Shown one piece after another: positions 22,953 to 35,394 of a DNA stretch of 64,000 nucleotides; position 1 is the first letter of the stretch; each line of letters begins with the position of its first letter. A program made the position numbers and the translations under genes. Source of the DNA: Castor canadensis (Eukaryota; Chordata; Mammalia; Rodentia; Castoridae); the NCBI RefSeq assembly GCF_047511655.1, contig NC_133390.1:126657583-126721582 (forward strand), given 5' to 3'. The notes beneath the pieces were generated by a model. That model was not told the origin of the DNA, made no database searches, and worked only from the letters and a program-made list of their open reading frames with translations.

Positions 22953-23145
22953 GGCAGGGCGCTGATGGTACCTGTAATCCTAGCTACTCAGGAGGCAGAG
23001 ATCAGGAGGATCACAGTTCAAAGCCAGCCCTGGGCAAATAGTTCACGAGACCCTATCTTGAAAAAACCCTTCACAAAAAAGACTGGTGGAGTGGCTCAAG
23101 GTGTAGGCCCTGAGTTCAAACCCCAGTACCACAAAAAATAAAAAA
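22953..23145 (+). mobile_element. Composite SINE with shortened ID half
   Basis: 'ggctcaaggtgtaggccctg' at 23094; the tail is AAAT-rich. Confidence 0.85.
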
Positions 23146-23193
23146 TAAAAAAATAAACTTCCTTTTTGCCTGCCAAAAAAGAAAGGAAATGAA

Positions 23194-23612
23194 AGAACCA
23201 GGTACTGGAGACTCACACCTGTAATCCTAGCTTCTTGGAAGGCTAAGATTTGGAGGATTGTGGTTCGAGGCCAGGACAGGCAAAAAAGTACCTGAACTGA
23301 TAGCTGGATGCATCCACAGGAGGCACAAAATAGGCTGACCTGGACAAAAAGCGAGACCCTATGTCCAAAATAACCAGAGCAAAAAGGACTGGAGGCATGG
23401 TTTAAGCAGTAGAGCACCTGGCCAGCACATGTGAACTGCTAAAAAAGAAAGAGAGAAAGAGAGAAGGAAAGAAGAAAGGAAGAAAGAATAGAGGCTGGGC
23501 ATGGTAGCACACATCTGTAGTCTCAGCACTCAGGAGACTGAGGCAGGAAGACTGAGAGAGTTGGACACCAGTCTGGGCTACACAGTGAGATCCTGCCTCA
23601 AAACAAAACAAC
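23194..23612 (+). mobile_element. Composite SINE, purine tract and B1-like SINE
   Basis: The composite at 23194-23440 holds a partial duplication of its B1 linker. A GAAA-rich purine tract follows to 23490. The B1-like unit at 23490-23610 has the 'ctcaggagactgaggcagga' form. Confidence 0.75.
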
Positions 23613-23787
23613 AAAAGCAATAGTAGGACGGACAAGTGCTTCTTACGTTAAAGTTTTCTATCACTGCCCATAGTGGGCGCTGCCCAAAGAGAAGTCCTTG
23701 GAGATCCCTGAGGTCCTCTCTAACCTAGGCCCTTTTTCCTAGTGCACCTCCCACTCCCCTTCTACCCCCCTCCCCCGTTTGTTGAAT

Positions 23788-23925
23788 TGGGCTGGAAGTG
23801 TGGCTCAAGTGGTAGAGTACCTGCCTGAGTTTCGATCCCAATACCACCAAAAAACAGAACAAAAAAACCCAAACCAAAAAACAAAGCAGCTAGGATTACA
23901 GGCGTGCACCACCCAGCACCCGGCC
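23788..23925. mobile_element. ID-like unit (+) and B1 fragment
   Basis: Shortened ID-like unit at 23788-23850 ('gagtacctgcctgagtttcg'). A short antisense B1 tail follows ('agctaggattacaggcgtgc'). Confidence 0.65.
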
Positions 23926-25204
23926 AGTTCTTTCTTAAAGGCTTTCTAGTCAAAGGTCAGGTTTGATTTCGTCCAGTTTTCTTATAGGATTTCATTCTGT
24001 TTTTGATCACAATAGCTGATGTGTGTATTATATAAGTTGTCTTTAGAATTTAGAAAATTCTTCTAAGCTGTTTTTCCAGACAAAAACTCTGAGTGCAGTT
24101 CCAGAAATTTTCCTGAGGACACAGAGCCCAAAAGGGGAGAGGAAGGGCTAGGTGAGGGCTTCTCACACAGACTTGGATTTAGGGCTAATGCCACCAGCCT
24201 TCCGTGGCTGCTTTAACACTTGCAAAAGTATTCTGGACTTCCAAACAGACAACAGCATCTGTCATTTCTGCAATCCTTAATCTCCTGCTCTGATTCCTTA
24301 ACATGTTTTGTAAATATGTGAAATTTTAAAATAAAAGCCATCCATTCTATTTTTAAGAGCTACTTCAGAAGGATAGGAGATAATCAATCCTTTCAAACAA
24401 AAAGGATTTTCTTCCAGTATTTTTTACTTTGAATATACTGCCAGAGCACAAATTCTGACATTGAGCCATATGTCTGGGATCACCCAATTCACTGCAGTTT
24501 ATGTACCAAAAATATTTATGCGTTCCCCAGTCTGGATGAGTGTGATAGTCATCTTTCAAAATCCTGCAGTAGGATGTGATCAAACCAGAGCTTTGCCCTG
24601 CATTATTTCTGCCTCTGCCTCTCTCTTGGATGCTAATACACCTGGGCCTGTTTCAAGGACAGATAAAGACTTTGGCATTCGGTCTAGGGAGGTCTTAGGG
24701 GATGCTAGTCTATTCTTCACGTAAGAAGTGACTGCTGGTTATTTTTAGCCCTAGAGAGGAGTGGCCTTTTCCCATGAGTCCCATGGTAGACAGGTGGGGG
24801 AGGAGGAAGCAAGGAGGTTACAGCCATGTGATGAAGACCAAGCAGCCCTTCAAGAGGAAGTTCAAGTTCAGGTTCTCAGCTCCCAGCTCGGGAACTTTGC
24901 CCTTTACCATAAAAAAAAGTGACTGACCTGCCCAGGGTGAACAGGGACGGAGGGCAGGTCTTTGTGGTCAGGTTGAAGAGAGTTTGGTGCTACCAGGAAG
25001 CTATGGGCAACTCACTTAAGGTAACATTAACATCCTGCGTGTCTCAGGATTGTTTTGGAGATGCGATTCCTAATGAGTAGACGACCTGAGAACAGGTAGA
25101 GTTGGTCACAACAGTACCTCTGGCTCCCACCCTGTGCCTCTTGACAGATGGCAGTTCATTGAAAAACTGCTGTGAATGAATGATGAGTACAAAATGCTCA
25201 GAAC
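23926..25204. other. Unique DNA, longest repeat-poor stretch
   Basis: About 1.3 kb with no recognised repeat. Open frames of 72-87 codons on both strands near 24365-24724 show no domain. Because it is free of young insertions it is a reasonable place to test for conserved non-coding sequence. Confidence 0.45.
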
Positions 25205-25428
25205 CACTGGGCACCGTGGCTCACGCCTGCAATCCTAGTAACTTGGGAGGCTGAAATCAGGAGGATCACTGTTTGAGGCCAGTCTGGGAAAATAGTTTTC
25301 AAGACCCCATCTCCAAAATAACCAGAGCAAAATGGGCTGGAGGTGTGGCTCAAGCAGTAGAGTGCCTGGTTTGCAAATAAGGAAGCCCTGAGTTCAAGCC
25401 CCAGACCTGCCAAAAAAAAAAAAAAGCT
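25205..25428 (+). mobile_element. Composite SINE
   Basis: B1 half 'gcacgctgtggctcacgcc' type and ID half 'caagcagtagagtgcctggt'; ends in a 14-A tail. Confidence 0.85.
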
Positions 25429-25472
25429 CAGTACTGAGCCTGACTCATGGTAGACTCTTAGTAAGTATATTT

Positions 25473-25575
25473 GGTTTAAATAGGCAAAGAATTTGGGTTT
25501 GGAGTGAAAAGTATGCATGGTGATTAAACAGCCATGGTGTGTTCTGATCACAGGTGTGCTGAGTGGATTTGCTGG
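25473..25575. repeat. Direct repeat, copy 1
   Basis: About 100 bp related to 27511-27610: both contain 'aaataggcaaagaatttggg', 'gattaaacag' or 'aattaaacag', and 'gtgtgttctg(a/g)tcacaggtgtg'. Family unknown. Confidence 0.75.
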
Positions 25576-25676
25576 TCTATGTAAAGTTAGGGACTGATAT
25601 CCTCCAGTAAAGCACATATATTAATGATAACATGGGACCATCTTGTTGAACAGCCCACCTAAAATAAGAAATGCAA

Positions 25677-25975
25677 GGCCAGATGTGGTGGCCTGTATCT
25701 ATAATCCCAGTGACTCAGAAGACAGAGATCAAGAGAATTGGGCTTCAAAGCCAGCCCAGGCCAAAAAAAAAAGTGAGACCCTCCCCCATCTCAACTAATG
25801 AGCTGGGCATGGTAGTACCTGTCTGTCATCCAGCTACTTGGGAAGAACAAGTAAGAGGATTGCAGTCCATGCCGGCCCAGGGAATAACTAAGACCCTATC
25901 TCAAAAATAACCAACACAAAAAGGGCTGGTGGAGTGGCTGCCTAGCAATCAGGAGGCCTCAGCACTGCCAAAACC
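25677..25975 (+). mobile_element. B1-like, B1-like, ID-like SINE array
   Basis: Two B1-like units and a decayed ID half ('gtggctgcctagcaatcagg'). Confidence 0.7.
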
Positions 25976-26033
25976 AACCAACCAACCAAGCAAAACATAA
26001 CAGGTAAATGCATCTGTTTTATACTTGAACTGC

Positions 26034-26252
26034 TTTTTTTTTTTATGGTGGTACTGAAATTTGAATTTATGGTCTCGCATTTGCTGGACAGATGCTCTGC
26101 CACTTGAGCCACTCCACAAGCCCTTTTTCATGTTGGGTTTTTTTTTGAAATAGGGTCTCTTGAACTATTTGCCCAGGCTGGCTTCAAAACCTGACCTCTG
26201 CCTCCTGAGCGTAGTAAGGATTACAAGCATGAGCCACCAGCGCCTGGCTCTG
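26034..26252 (-). mobile_element. Composite SINE
   Basis: Antisense, complete; T-run of 10 at its tail end. Confidence 0.85.
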
Positions 26253-26361
26253 AACTGCTCTCACTCTGCATTTAACCTAACTTCCAGTTTCAGTCATCTG
26301 ATGTTGAAGTCTAAAGTACCTTGACGGTTAAACGCATGGCCAGAACAGACAATCATGTAGG

Positions 26362-26575
26362 TTGCCAGGCAAGATTGGTGGCCTTCTGTAATTCCAACTA
26401 CTGGGGAGGCTAAGGCAGGAAGATAAGTTCCAGGCCAGTCTGCACTACATAGCAAGACCCTGTGTAAATGAATAAATAAATACCTAAAATGGGGACTGGG
26501 TGTGTAGCTCAGTGGTGGAGCGCTTGCCTAGCATGTACGAGGCCATGGGTTCAACCTCCAGTAGCCCCCTAAAAA
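26362..26575 (+). mobile_element. B1-like SINE followed by classical ID element
   Basis: B1-like unit at 26362-26475 ending in AAAT repeats; ID at 26492-26575 ('tagctcagtggtggagcgct'). Confidence 0.82.
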
Positions 26576-27041
26576 GATGAGTGGTCTTTATTTGTCTGAC
26601 AACAAAGGCGGCAGTTTAATATTTAAACCTGCAGTTAATAATGACCCATCTATCCACACAAAGTAACTAAGGACGGCTATGAAATCTGCACAGAACACTA
26701 GAGGGGACCAGGACAGCCCTGCAGGCTGCTGTGCACTCCTGTTTCTACACGGGCAGGGAAGCCAATACTACCTACCATTTTCCTTATTGATTTGAACCAG
26801 ATCAATGTTTTTCCTTTGGAATATCTTGTCATTGGTTGCATTTCATTGTACCCAGCAAAACATAAAGAATAAGCATCAAATAAAATTCACCACATTTTTT
26901 GCAAAGAAATATATATAATACATTCAGAATCACTAATTGCTTTCTCTTCACCTCTTTTTACCCCTGAATGTGGAGGTGTTTGAATCTCTTCTATTAGTTT
27001 ACATCAGATATGGGCTACTTTAAAAGTATCTCATTGTTTTG
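26576..27041. other. Unique DNA
   Basis: Nothing recognised. Confidence 0.35.
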
Positions 27042-27262
27042 CTGGACACCAGTGGCTCATGCCTGTAATCCTAGCTACCCAGGAGGCAGAGAGCAGGAGG
27101 ATCTAGTTTCCAAGCCAGCCCAGGCAAATAGTTCACGAGACTATCTTGAAAATACCCAACATAAATAAGACTGGTAGAGTGGTTCAAGTGGTAGAGCACC
27201 TGCCTAGCAAGCATGAGGCCTTGAGTTCAAACCCCCGAACAGCCAAAAAAAAAAAAAAAGGT
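27042..27262 (+). mobile_element. Composite SINE
   Basis: Well preserved, 'gtggtagagcacctgcctag' ID half, 15-A tail. Confidence 0.88.
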
Positions 27263-28197
27263 ATCTCATTGTCTTTATCGTCATCTTTATACCATTTCAG
27301 GTTTTTATCTGTCCAAAAATTATGGTGTACAAAGTGGTGTTGAAACAGGAGTTTTAGATCCTAAACTACGGGGGTTTCACATGTCAAGTCTGGTTATTTA
27401 CCCCAACATGCAGGAGAATGGTCATTTATTACATCACTGTGCCCACCACAGGTAAAGTAAGCATTTCAGCCCATCCCCAGCCACCTTTGGGGTATAGACT
27501 TGAGCTTTCGGGTTAAATAGGCAAAGAATTTGGGTGAGAAGTGAAAGGTGTGCATAACAATTAAACAGTGACAGGTGTGTTCTGGTCACAGGTGTGTTGA
27601 GTGGATCATTTTCTCAGTCTTAGTTTAGGGAGGGGTTTCCTTGTCACTGTCATCCCTGGAGGAGAGCAAGCTGGTCAGGATAAATAAGCCATTGCTGCCT
27701 GGTGTCTGGTCTGTCCCGAGGAGGCTCTGCTGTGCCTTCCTTGGGGTAGTTTCCTCTATCCTTCCTTGTAAAAATGGCTGCAAGGTGAAAGCTCAGAGCA
27801 AAGGACACAGAGGCTGGAATGTCAGGCTCTTATCTGGCTTTTAATTAATTGTGGGCCTAAGGAAGGCGTTAGTGCTTTTCAGGAAAAGCAGATAAGCACC
27901 AGTTACAGCATGTGACCCTGGGTACTCCTCATCTTTTCAGAAATGGTAGAAATGCTTGAAACCTCTTTTTTTCAAAGCAGGGGAAACCTGGCAATTTACT
28001 GATTTCTTAAAATTAGTATTGAATATGTTTCTTTTTCATTTTTCTGCAACATCAGTAAAGGAAGATTACAACCAATTCTTTGTTGTCTAATCTCTTTCTG
28101 AGTAATTTTTCTTTCTTTTTAATTCACTTCTCCAGTTTTTCTAGACACATCCACTTTTTTTTTCCTGTTTCTTTCTTTCTTTTTTTTTTTTTTTTAA
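27263..28197. other. Unique DNA holding direct repeat copy 2
   Basis: Copy 2 of the repeat seen at 25473 lies at 27511-27610. The rest, including a pyrimidine-rich run before 28198, is anonymous. Confidence 0.45.
27511..27610. repeat. Direct repeat, copy 2
   Basis: Same orientation as copy 1 and about 2.0 kb downstream. Similarity fades about 35 bp past the shared 'gagtggat'. Confidence 0.75.
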
Positions 28198-28560
28198 ATT
28201 TCTTTTTGAACTCAGAAACTGATGCTTACTAGGTAGATGCTCTTACTGCTTGAGCCACTCTGCCAGCCCTTTGTTTGTACTGGATATATTCTTTTCTTTT
28301 ATTGTTGTTCTGGGGATACATTGTGACATTTACCAAAGTTCTTGTATCATAGTTGAATTCACCGCTTGATCACTCTCCTTTACTCTCCCTCCCCCTATTC
28401 CTGGAAAAATGAGACCTGTTGACACTGTTCCAGGAATGGTATTGGATATTTCCAGATAGGTCTCTCGAACTATTTGCCCGGGGCTAACGTCAAACCTCGA
28501 TCCTCCTGATCCTGCCTCCTGAGTAGCTAGGATTACAGGTGTGAGCCACTGGCCCCCAGC
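28198..28560 (-). mobile_element. Composite SINE split by an unidentified insert
   Basis: The ID-like half (28198-28272) and the B1-like half (28450-28560) are separated by about 165 bp at roughly 28285-28445 that contains 'ggggatacattgtgacattt' and belongs to neither half. Confidence 0.7.
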
Positions 28561-29850
28561 TCCATTTCTGATTATATCATTTCCCTGGACATGATGACTT
28601 TTTAAATGGAACGCTTGATCTTCAACGTGCTCTTCCTTCATGTGCTTTTTCAAGTGGTAAAAAATTGTTAGCACCTTTTGCTTTCAACTGTGTCCTTTTT
28701 CTCTCTACGGAGCACCAATTGAGCAATGAAGGAGTCATTCATTCTTTACCGGGATAGAAGTGGGAGATCGCTCACAATTTAACTCAACCTTGGAGGGCAG
28801 GGAATTATGGATACCGGGCAAAAGAAAGGAGAGGGAGGATACCCTATCAAAGGAGAGGAATAGCTATGTCTTTTCGGGGAATGGGCTAAGATTTTCCAGG
28901 AATTTGGGAGCTGCCTCTTGTCCGTCCTTTTTTGGTTCTTCCCATTTGTCCCCATGGCAATTGTCAACTGTCGTGGGCTAGAGGGTGCCATTTCGTATGT
29001 GAGGACTATAATGAAGTTAGAGTGTTTCTGATGGTCCCTCTAGCAGCCATCTTTGATCCAGCCAGTCTTGGCTAGCCTACCTGAAGAGGACCTACAGGAG
29101 CCTCTCTTCAAAGACAAGCAAGACAGGGCAGGTAGAAATTCAGTTAGGTCACTAGGCCACACTCAGGGCAAGAAAATGATATGTAGAGTCTTTTACTGAA
29201 AAGGTACATCATTGTTTCAGCAACTGTCTTGGCAACAATAGCAGACTCAAACTCTACAGATACAGTCTTTGCCATTCCAGGCCTTTTTACTTCTGGAGCT
29301 GCTGGGCTGGACTGGGAGAAACATGCTCAGATCTGGGTTTCCTGCATCGTTAGAGGTGCGCACAGGTCACTCCAGGAGCTAGTTTTTCTGGCTCATTGCT
29401 GGGCTGACAAGAACTCTCTCCTTTGGCTAAAACTTTACCCAGGTTTCTCTGAGTCCTCTGCTTGACTCAGCCTGAACTTGGGGTTCCCTCTATGTTTCTG
29501 TGGAATCATGATTGAGTAAGAGTCCTGCTAAATCTGTTTAGGAAGACACCCTGCCCCCACCTCACATCTCATTCTTCATATCTGACAACACTTACCATCT
29601 GTCTTCAGCAATAATCCTGTCAAGACAGTTTAGCCACACTCAAAGTATCCATGCTGACCAAGACCCATTAACTCTTCATCCATAGACAGTTTGTACCCTA
29701 AGATCTTTGATTCCTTCATTTCAAAGTCCTCACCAATCCTGGGTAGTTGTATTGTTATCCTTACCCAATCCTAATCACATCCTCCATGGAGAAAGACCCA
29801 ATGGAAGACAAAGTCCTGTCCAGTGAAATTTACAGAAGTCCATTGATTTG
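28561..29850. other. Unique or very old DNA, 1.3 kb
   Basis: No repeat is recognised with confidence. Possibly the flank or interior of the LTR-like sequence that follows. Confidence 0.35.
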
Positions 29851-30151
29851 AACCAAACTCCTCTACTAGGCCCCATCAGACTAAACCAAAATGGAGTCAC
29901 TCATGCTAAAGTATGAGGATTCTAACCAAAACCATGTTATCTGACTGACAAGGCCAAATCCCTAATCCTGCAGTTTTAACCAGCACAATCAGGAAGTTCT
30001 CTCTCCTTTAACCCTAAGGAGGAAAGTAACCTGAAGTGACCTGACATTAACCAACTGTTATGTGCATTATTGCTGTTTTCTTGTTCCTGCCCGAGCTACC
30101 TTATGAAGGCCAACTCTCCTGCCATGACGTTTAAAAATCTTAAATGAAAAA

Positions 30152-30265
30152 AACTTTTTTTGAAATGGGATGTCCCTTTGTAGCCCAGGCTGGCAGTAAA
30201 CTTGCCATCCTCCTGCCTCAGCCTCCCGAGTGCTGGGATTAAAGGCATTCACCTCCATACCCCAG
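30152..30265 (-). mobile_element. B1-like SINE
   Basis: Antisense 'cccgagtgctgggattaaag'. Confidence 0.82.
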
Positions 30266-30374
30266 TTACATGAGATGTTTGATTCACAAATTACTTATAA
30301 AAGCCAATTAGTTCTTTAAAATAAAAGCCAATTAGATCTTTAAAATAAGTTTTTCGTTATTTTGTCTTTTTTTT

Positions 30375-30556
30375 TTTTTCCTGGTACTAGGATTTGAACT
30401 TAGGCCTTGAGCCCCTCCACAATCCTGTTTCATGTTGGTACTTTTGAGATAGTGTCTCACAAACTATTTGCTCAGGGCCGGCTTTGAACCATGATCCTCC
30501 TGATCTCTGCCTCCTAAGTAGCTAGGATTACAGGCATGAGCCACCAGTGCCTGGCA
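30375..30556 (-). mobile_element. Composite SINE
   Basis: Antisense; the ID half is shortened ('acttaggccttgagcccctc'). Confidence 0.82.
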
Positions 30557-30722
30557 TAGTTTGTCTTTTTGACCCTCAATTTAAAATCAATTCCACCTTA
30601 CCTTGCTGTTCAAAGCTACTGTCAAGCCCCTGTGGGAAGTTTTCTCTCATCCTGGGGAGAAATAAATTCCCCTTTCTCCTCTCACCTTGTGTTGGTGATA
30701 TTCAGGGAGCTGCATTGACAAA

Positions 30723-31050
30723 TAGAACCTAAGGATTACCAAAGGGCCCCAAGACAGCTGCTCCGCCAAGGGCAAGCAGGATGCCTAGCAGGCCTCTGGT
30801 CACTGTTTGGAAAACTTGGTCTGAGATCTGTGCTAAGACCCCCTCCTTCATTAGGAGTCATTCTGTCTCTGCCCTGGTGGCTTTCCTCCACAGATCATGG
30901 TCTGACCTCTGGAAATTCACCAGAAGCCTGGTCTCTTCCAGTAATCAGCTAACAGAAAAAGTAGCTGCCCTGGGGCCTCCATAGCTCTCTCTGCAGACGC
31001 AGATCATAGGACCCGATTTCCAAGATCAGGATAGGGCACCTATCCAAAAG
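30723..31050. other. Unique DNA left of the long L1
   Basis: Nothing recognised. Confidence 0.35.
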
Positions 31051-31534
31051 ACTCTTTTTTTTCTTTTTAATTTTTATTTTATTCATATGTGCATACAATG
31101 ATTGGGTCATTTCTCCCACCTTCCCCCTGCTCCCTCCCTTACCCCCCCTTACCCCTCACTACCCTGCAGAAACTATTTTGCCCTTATCTCTAATTTTGTT
31201 GTAGAGAGAGTATAAGCAATAATAGGAAGGAACAAGGGTTTTTGCTGGTTGAAATAAGGATAGCTACACAGGGAGTTGACTCACATTGATTTCCTGTGCG
31301 TGTGTGTTAACTTCTAGGTTAATTCTTCTTGAACTAACCTTTTCTCTAGATCCTGGTCCCCTTCTCCTATTGGTCTCAGTTGCTTTTAAGGTATCTGTTT
31401 TAGTTTCTCTGCGTTAAGGGCAAAAAATGCTATCTAGTTTTTTGAGTGTCTTACCTATCCTCACCCCTCCCTTGTGTGCTCTCGCTTTTATCATGTGCTC
31501 AAAGTCCAATCCCCTTGTTGTGTTTGCCCTTGAT

Positions 31535-34500
31535 CTAATGTCCACATATGAGGGAGAACATACGATTTTTGGTCTTTTGGGCCAGGCTAACCTTACTCAG
31601 AATGATGTTCTCCAATTCCATACATTTACCAGCGAATGATAACATTTCGTTCTTCTTCATGGCTGCATAAAATTCCATTGTGTATAAATACCACATTTTC
31701 TTAATCCATTCGTCAGTTGTGGGACATCTTGGCTGTTTCCATAACTTGGCTATTGTGAATAGTGTTGCAATAAACATGGGTATGCAGGTGCCTCTGGAGT
31801 AACCTGTGTCACAGTCTTTTGGGTATATCCCCAAGAGTGGTATTGCTGGATCATATGGTAGATCAATGTTTAGCTTTTTAAGTAGCCTCCAAATTTTTTT
31901 TGAGAGTGGTTGTACTAGTTTACATTCAGAGGGATCCTTTTTCCCTGCATCCTCGCCAACACCTGTTGTTGGTAGTATTTCTAATGATGGCTAGTCTAAC
32001 AGGGGTGAGGTGAAATCTTAGTATGGTTTTAATTTGCATTTCCTTTATTGCTAGAGATGGTGAGCATTTTTTCATGTGTTTTCTGGCCATTTGAATTTCA
32101 TCTTTTGAGAAAATTCTGTTTAGTTCACTTGCCCATTTCTTTATTAGTTCATTAATTTTGGGAGAATCTAGTTTTTTAAGTTCCCTATATATTCTGGTTA
32201 TCAGTCCTTTGTCTGATGTGTAGCTGGCAAATATTTTCTCCCACTCTGTGGTGTTCTCCTCAGTTTAGAGACCATTTCTTTCGTTGAGCAGAAGCTTTTT
32301 AGTTTTATGAAGTCCCATTTATCTATGTTATCTCTTAGTTGCTGTGCAGCAGGGGTTCCATTGAGAAAGTTCTTGCCTATACCTATTAATTCCAGAGTAT
32401 TTCCTACTCTTTTCTGTACCAACTTTAGAGTTTGTGGTCTGATATTAAGATCCTTGATCCATTTTGAGTTAATATTGGTATAGGGTGATATACCTGGATC
32501 TAGTTTCAGTTTTTTGCAGACTGCTAACCAGTTTTCCCAGAAGTTTTTGTTGAAGAGGCTGTCTTTTCTCCATTATATATTTTTAGCGTCTTTGTCAAAG
32601 ACAAGTTGGTTATAGTTGTGTGGCTTCATATCTGGGTCCTCTATTCTGTTCCACTGGTCTTATGTCTGTTTTTGTGCCAGTACCATGCTGTTTTTATTGT
32701 TATTGCTTTGTAATATAGTTTGAAGTCAGGTATTGTGATACCTCCTGCATTGTTCTTTTGACTGAGTATTGCCTTGGCTATTCGTGGCCTCTTGTGTTTC
32801 CATATAAATTTAACAGTAGATTTTTCAATCTCTTTAATGAATGTCATTGGAATTTTGATGGGAATTGCATTAAACATGTAGATTACTTTTGGGAGTATTG
32901 ACATTTTTACTATGTTGATTCTACCAATCCATGACCATGGGAGATCTCTCCACTTTCTATAGTCTTCCTCAATCTCTTTCTTCAGAAGTGTATAGTTTTC
33001 CTTGTAGAGGTCATTCACATCCTTTGTTAGGTTTACACCCAGGTATTTGATTTTTTTGAGGCTATTGTAAATGGAATTGTTTTCATATATTCTTTCTCAG
33101 TTTGTTCATTATTAGTATATAGAAATGCTAATGATTTTTCTATGTTGATTTTATATCCTGCTACCTTGCTATAGCTATTGATGGTGTCTAGGAACTTTTG
33201 AGTAGAGTTGTTTAGGTCTTTAAGGTATAGGATCATATCATCTGCAAATAGGGATGTTTTGACAGTTTCTTTACCTATTTGTATTCCTTTTATTCCTTCT
33301 TCTCGCCTAATTGCTCTGGCTAGGAATTCCAGTACTATGTTGAATAGGAGTGGGGATAGTGGGCATCCTTGTCTGGTTCCTGATTTTAGAGGGAATGGTT
33401 TCAGTTTTTCTCCATTAAGTATAATGCTGGCTGTAGGTTTGTCATATATAGCTTTTATAATGTTGAGGTGCTTTCCTTCTATTCCTAGTTTTCTTAGAGC
33501 TTTTATCATGAAATGGTGTTGGATCTTATCAAAGGCTTTTTCTGCATCTATTGAGATGATCAAGTGGTTTTTGTCTTTGCTTCTGTTAATGTGGTTTATT
33601 ACATTTATTGATTTTTGTATGTTGAACCACCCCTGCATTCCTGGGATGAAGCCTACTTGGTCATGGTGAATGATCTTTTTGATGTGTTGTTGAATTTGGT
33701 TTGCCATTATTTTGTTGAGGATTTTTGCATCAATGTTCATTAAGGAGATTGGCCTATAGTTCTCCTTTTTGGAGGTGTCTTTGCCTGGTTTTGGGATAAG
33801 TGTAATACTGGCTTCATAAAATGTGTTAGGCAGTTTTTCTTCCCTTTCTATTTTGTGGAACAGTTTAAGAAGGGTTGCAGTTCTTCTTTAAAGGTCTGAT
33901 AGAATTCAGCAGAGAATCCATCAGGTCCTGGACTCTTCTTTTTGGGCAGACTCTTGATTGCTGCTTCAATTTCATTTTGTGTTATAGATCTATTCAGGTG
34001 ATTAATATCCTCTTGGTTCAGTTTTGGATGATCATATGTATCTAGAAATCTGTCCATTTCTTTAAGATTTTCAAATTTATTTGAATATAGGTATTTTAAG
34101 TAGTCTCTGATGATTTCCTGGACTTCCATGGTGTTTGTTGTTATCTCCCCTTTTGTATTCCTGATTCTGCTAATTTGGGTTTTTTCTCTATTCATTTTAG
34201 TCAGGTTTGCCAGGAGTCTGTCAATCTTGTGTATTTTTTCAAAGAAATAACTTTTTGTTTCATTAATTCTTCGTATGGTTTTTTTGGTTTCTATTTCATT
34301 GATTTCAGCTCTTATTTTTATTATTTCTCTCCTTCTATTTGTTTTGGGATTTGCTTGTTCTTGGTTTTCTAGGAGTTTGAGATGTATCATTAGGTCATTG
34401 ATTTGGGATCTTTCAGTCTTTTTAATATATGCACTCATGGCTATAAACTTTCCTCTCAGGATTGCCTTTGCTGTGTCCCATAGGTTCTGGTAGGTTGTGT

Positions 34501-35344
34501 TTTCATTTTCATTGACTTCCAGGAACTTTTTAATTTCCCCTTTTTTTTCATCAATGACCCATTGTTCATTAAGCAATGAGTTATTTAGTTTCCAGCTGTT
34601 TGTATGTTTTTTGTCTTTACTTTTGTTGTTGAGTTCTAGTTTTATTGCATTGTGATCAGATAGTATGCACGGTATAATTTCTATTTTCTTATATTTGCTG
34701 AGGCTTGCCTTGTGCCCTAGGATATGATCTATTTTGGAGAAGGTTCCATGGGCTGCTGAGAAGAATGTATATTGTGTAGAAGTTGGATGAAATGTTCTGT
34801 AGACATCAATGAGGTCCATTTGATCTATGGTATATTTTAGATCTAGGATTTCTTTATTGATTTTGTTGTTTGGATGATGTATCTATTGATGATAATGGGG
34901 TGTTAAAGTCTTCCAGAGCCACTGTGTTGGAGTTAATATATGCTTTTAGTTCCTTCAGGGTATGTTTGATGAAATTGGGTGCGTTGACATTGGGTACATA
35001 CAGGGTGATAATTGTTATTGCCTTGAAATTGTTATTTCCCCTTTTATTAGTATGGAATGTCCTTCTTTATCTCGTTTGATCAATGTAGGTTTGAAGTCTA
35101 CTTTGTCGGAGATAAGTATTGCTACTCCTGCCTGTTTTGGGGGGCCGTTGGCTTGGTAAATCTTCTTCCAGCCTTTCATCCTAAGCCTATGCTTATTTCT
35201 GTCGGTGAGATGGGTCTCCTGTAAGCAACAAATTGTTGGATCTTCCTTTTTAATCCATTTCATCAAACAGTGCCTTTTGATGGGTGAATTAAGTCCGTTA
35301 ACATTAAGTGTTAGTACTGATAGGTATGTGGTGATTCCTGTCAT
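31535..35344 (-). pseudogene. L1 ORF2 pseudogene of L1-B
   Basis: The start methionine at 35344 begins an intact-looking endonuclease N-terminus with LNVNGLNSP and the CCLQETHL block carrying the catalytic glutamate. The frame breaks near 35015. A second open segment covers 34819-33848 with the [12 protein letters not shown] block. The reverse transcriptase core at 33740-33033 keeps [12 protein letters not shown], the FADD form of the catalytic motif. Further open pieces lie at 33018-32641, 32422-32201 and 31834-31535, the last holding the conserved C-terminus. At least five frame breaks or stops separate them, so no ORF2p can be made. Confidence 0.9.
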
Positions 35345-35394
35345 TGAGTTGTCTTAGTTGTTTGAAGGTTTGATTGTGTGTACCTAAGTTGAGG

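Larger units (their letters stand above)
29851..30722 (+). mobile_element. Possible LTR remnant carrying two SINEs
   Basis: 'ccaaaatggagtcactcatg' at 29888 and a late 'gagaaataaattcccctttc' poly(A)-signal region at 30657 give this an LTR-like layout once the B1-like SINE (30152-30265) and the composite SINE (30375-30556) are removed. A 24-bp tandem unit (aaagccaattag..ctttaaaat) is repeated at 30299-30347. I cannot name the family or see the ends. Confidence 0.3.

Noticed and set aside
33208-33669. 153-codon plus frame with hydrophobic segments
   Set aside because: Antisense shadow of the L1-B reverse transcriptase; a near-identical shadow occurs at 46613-47074 in L1-C.
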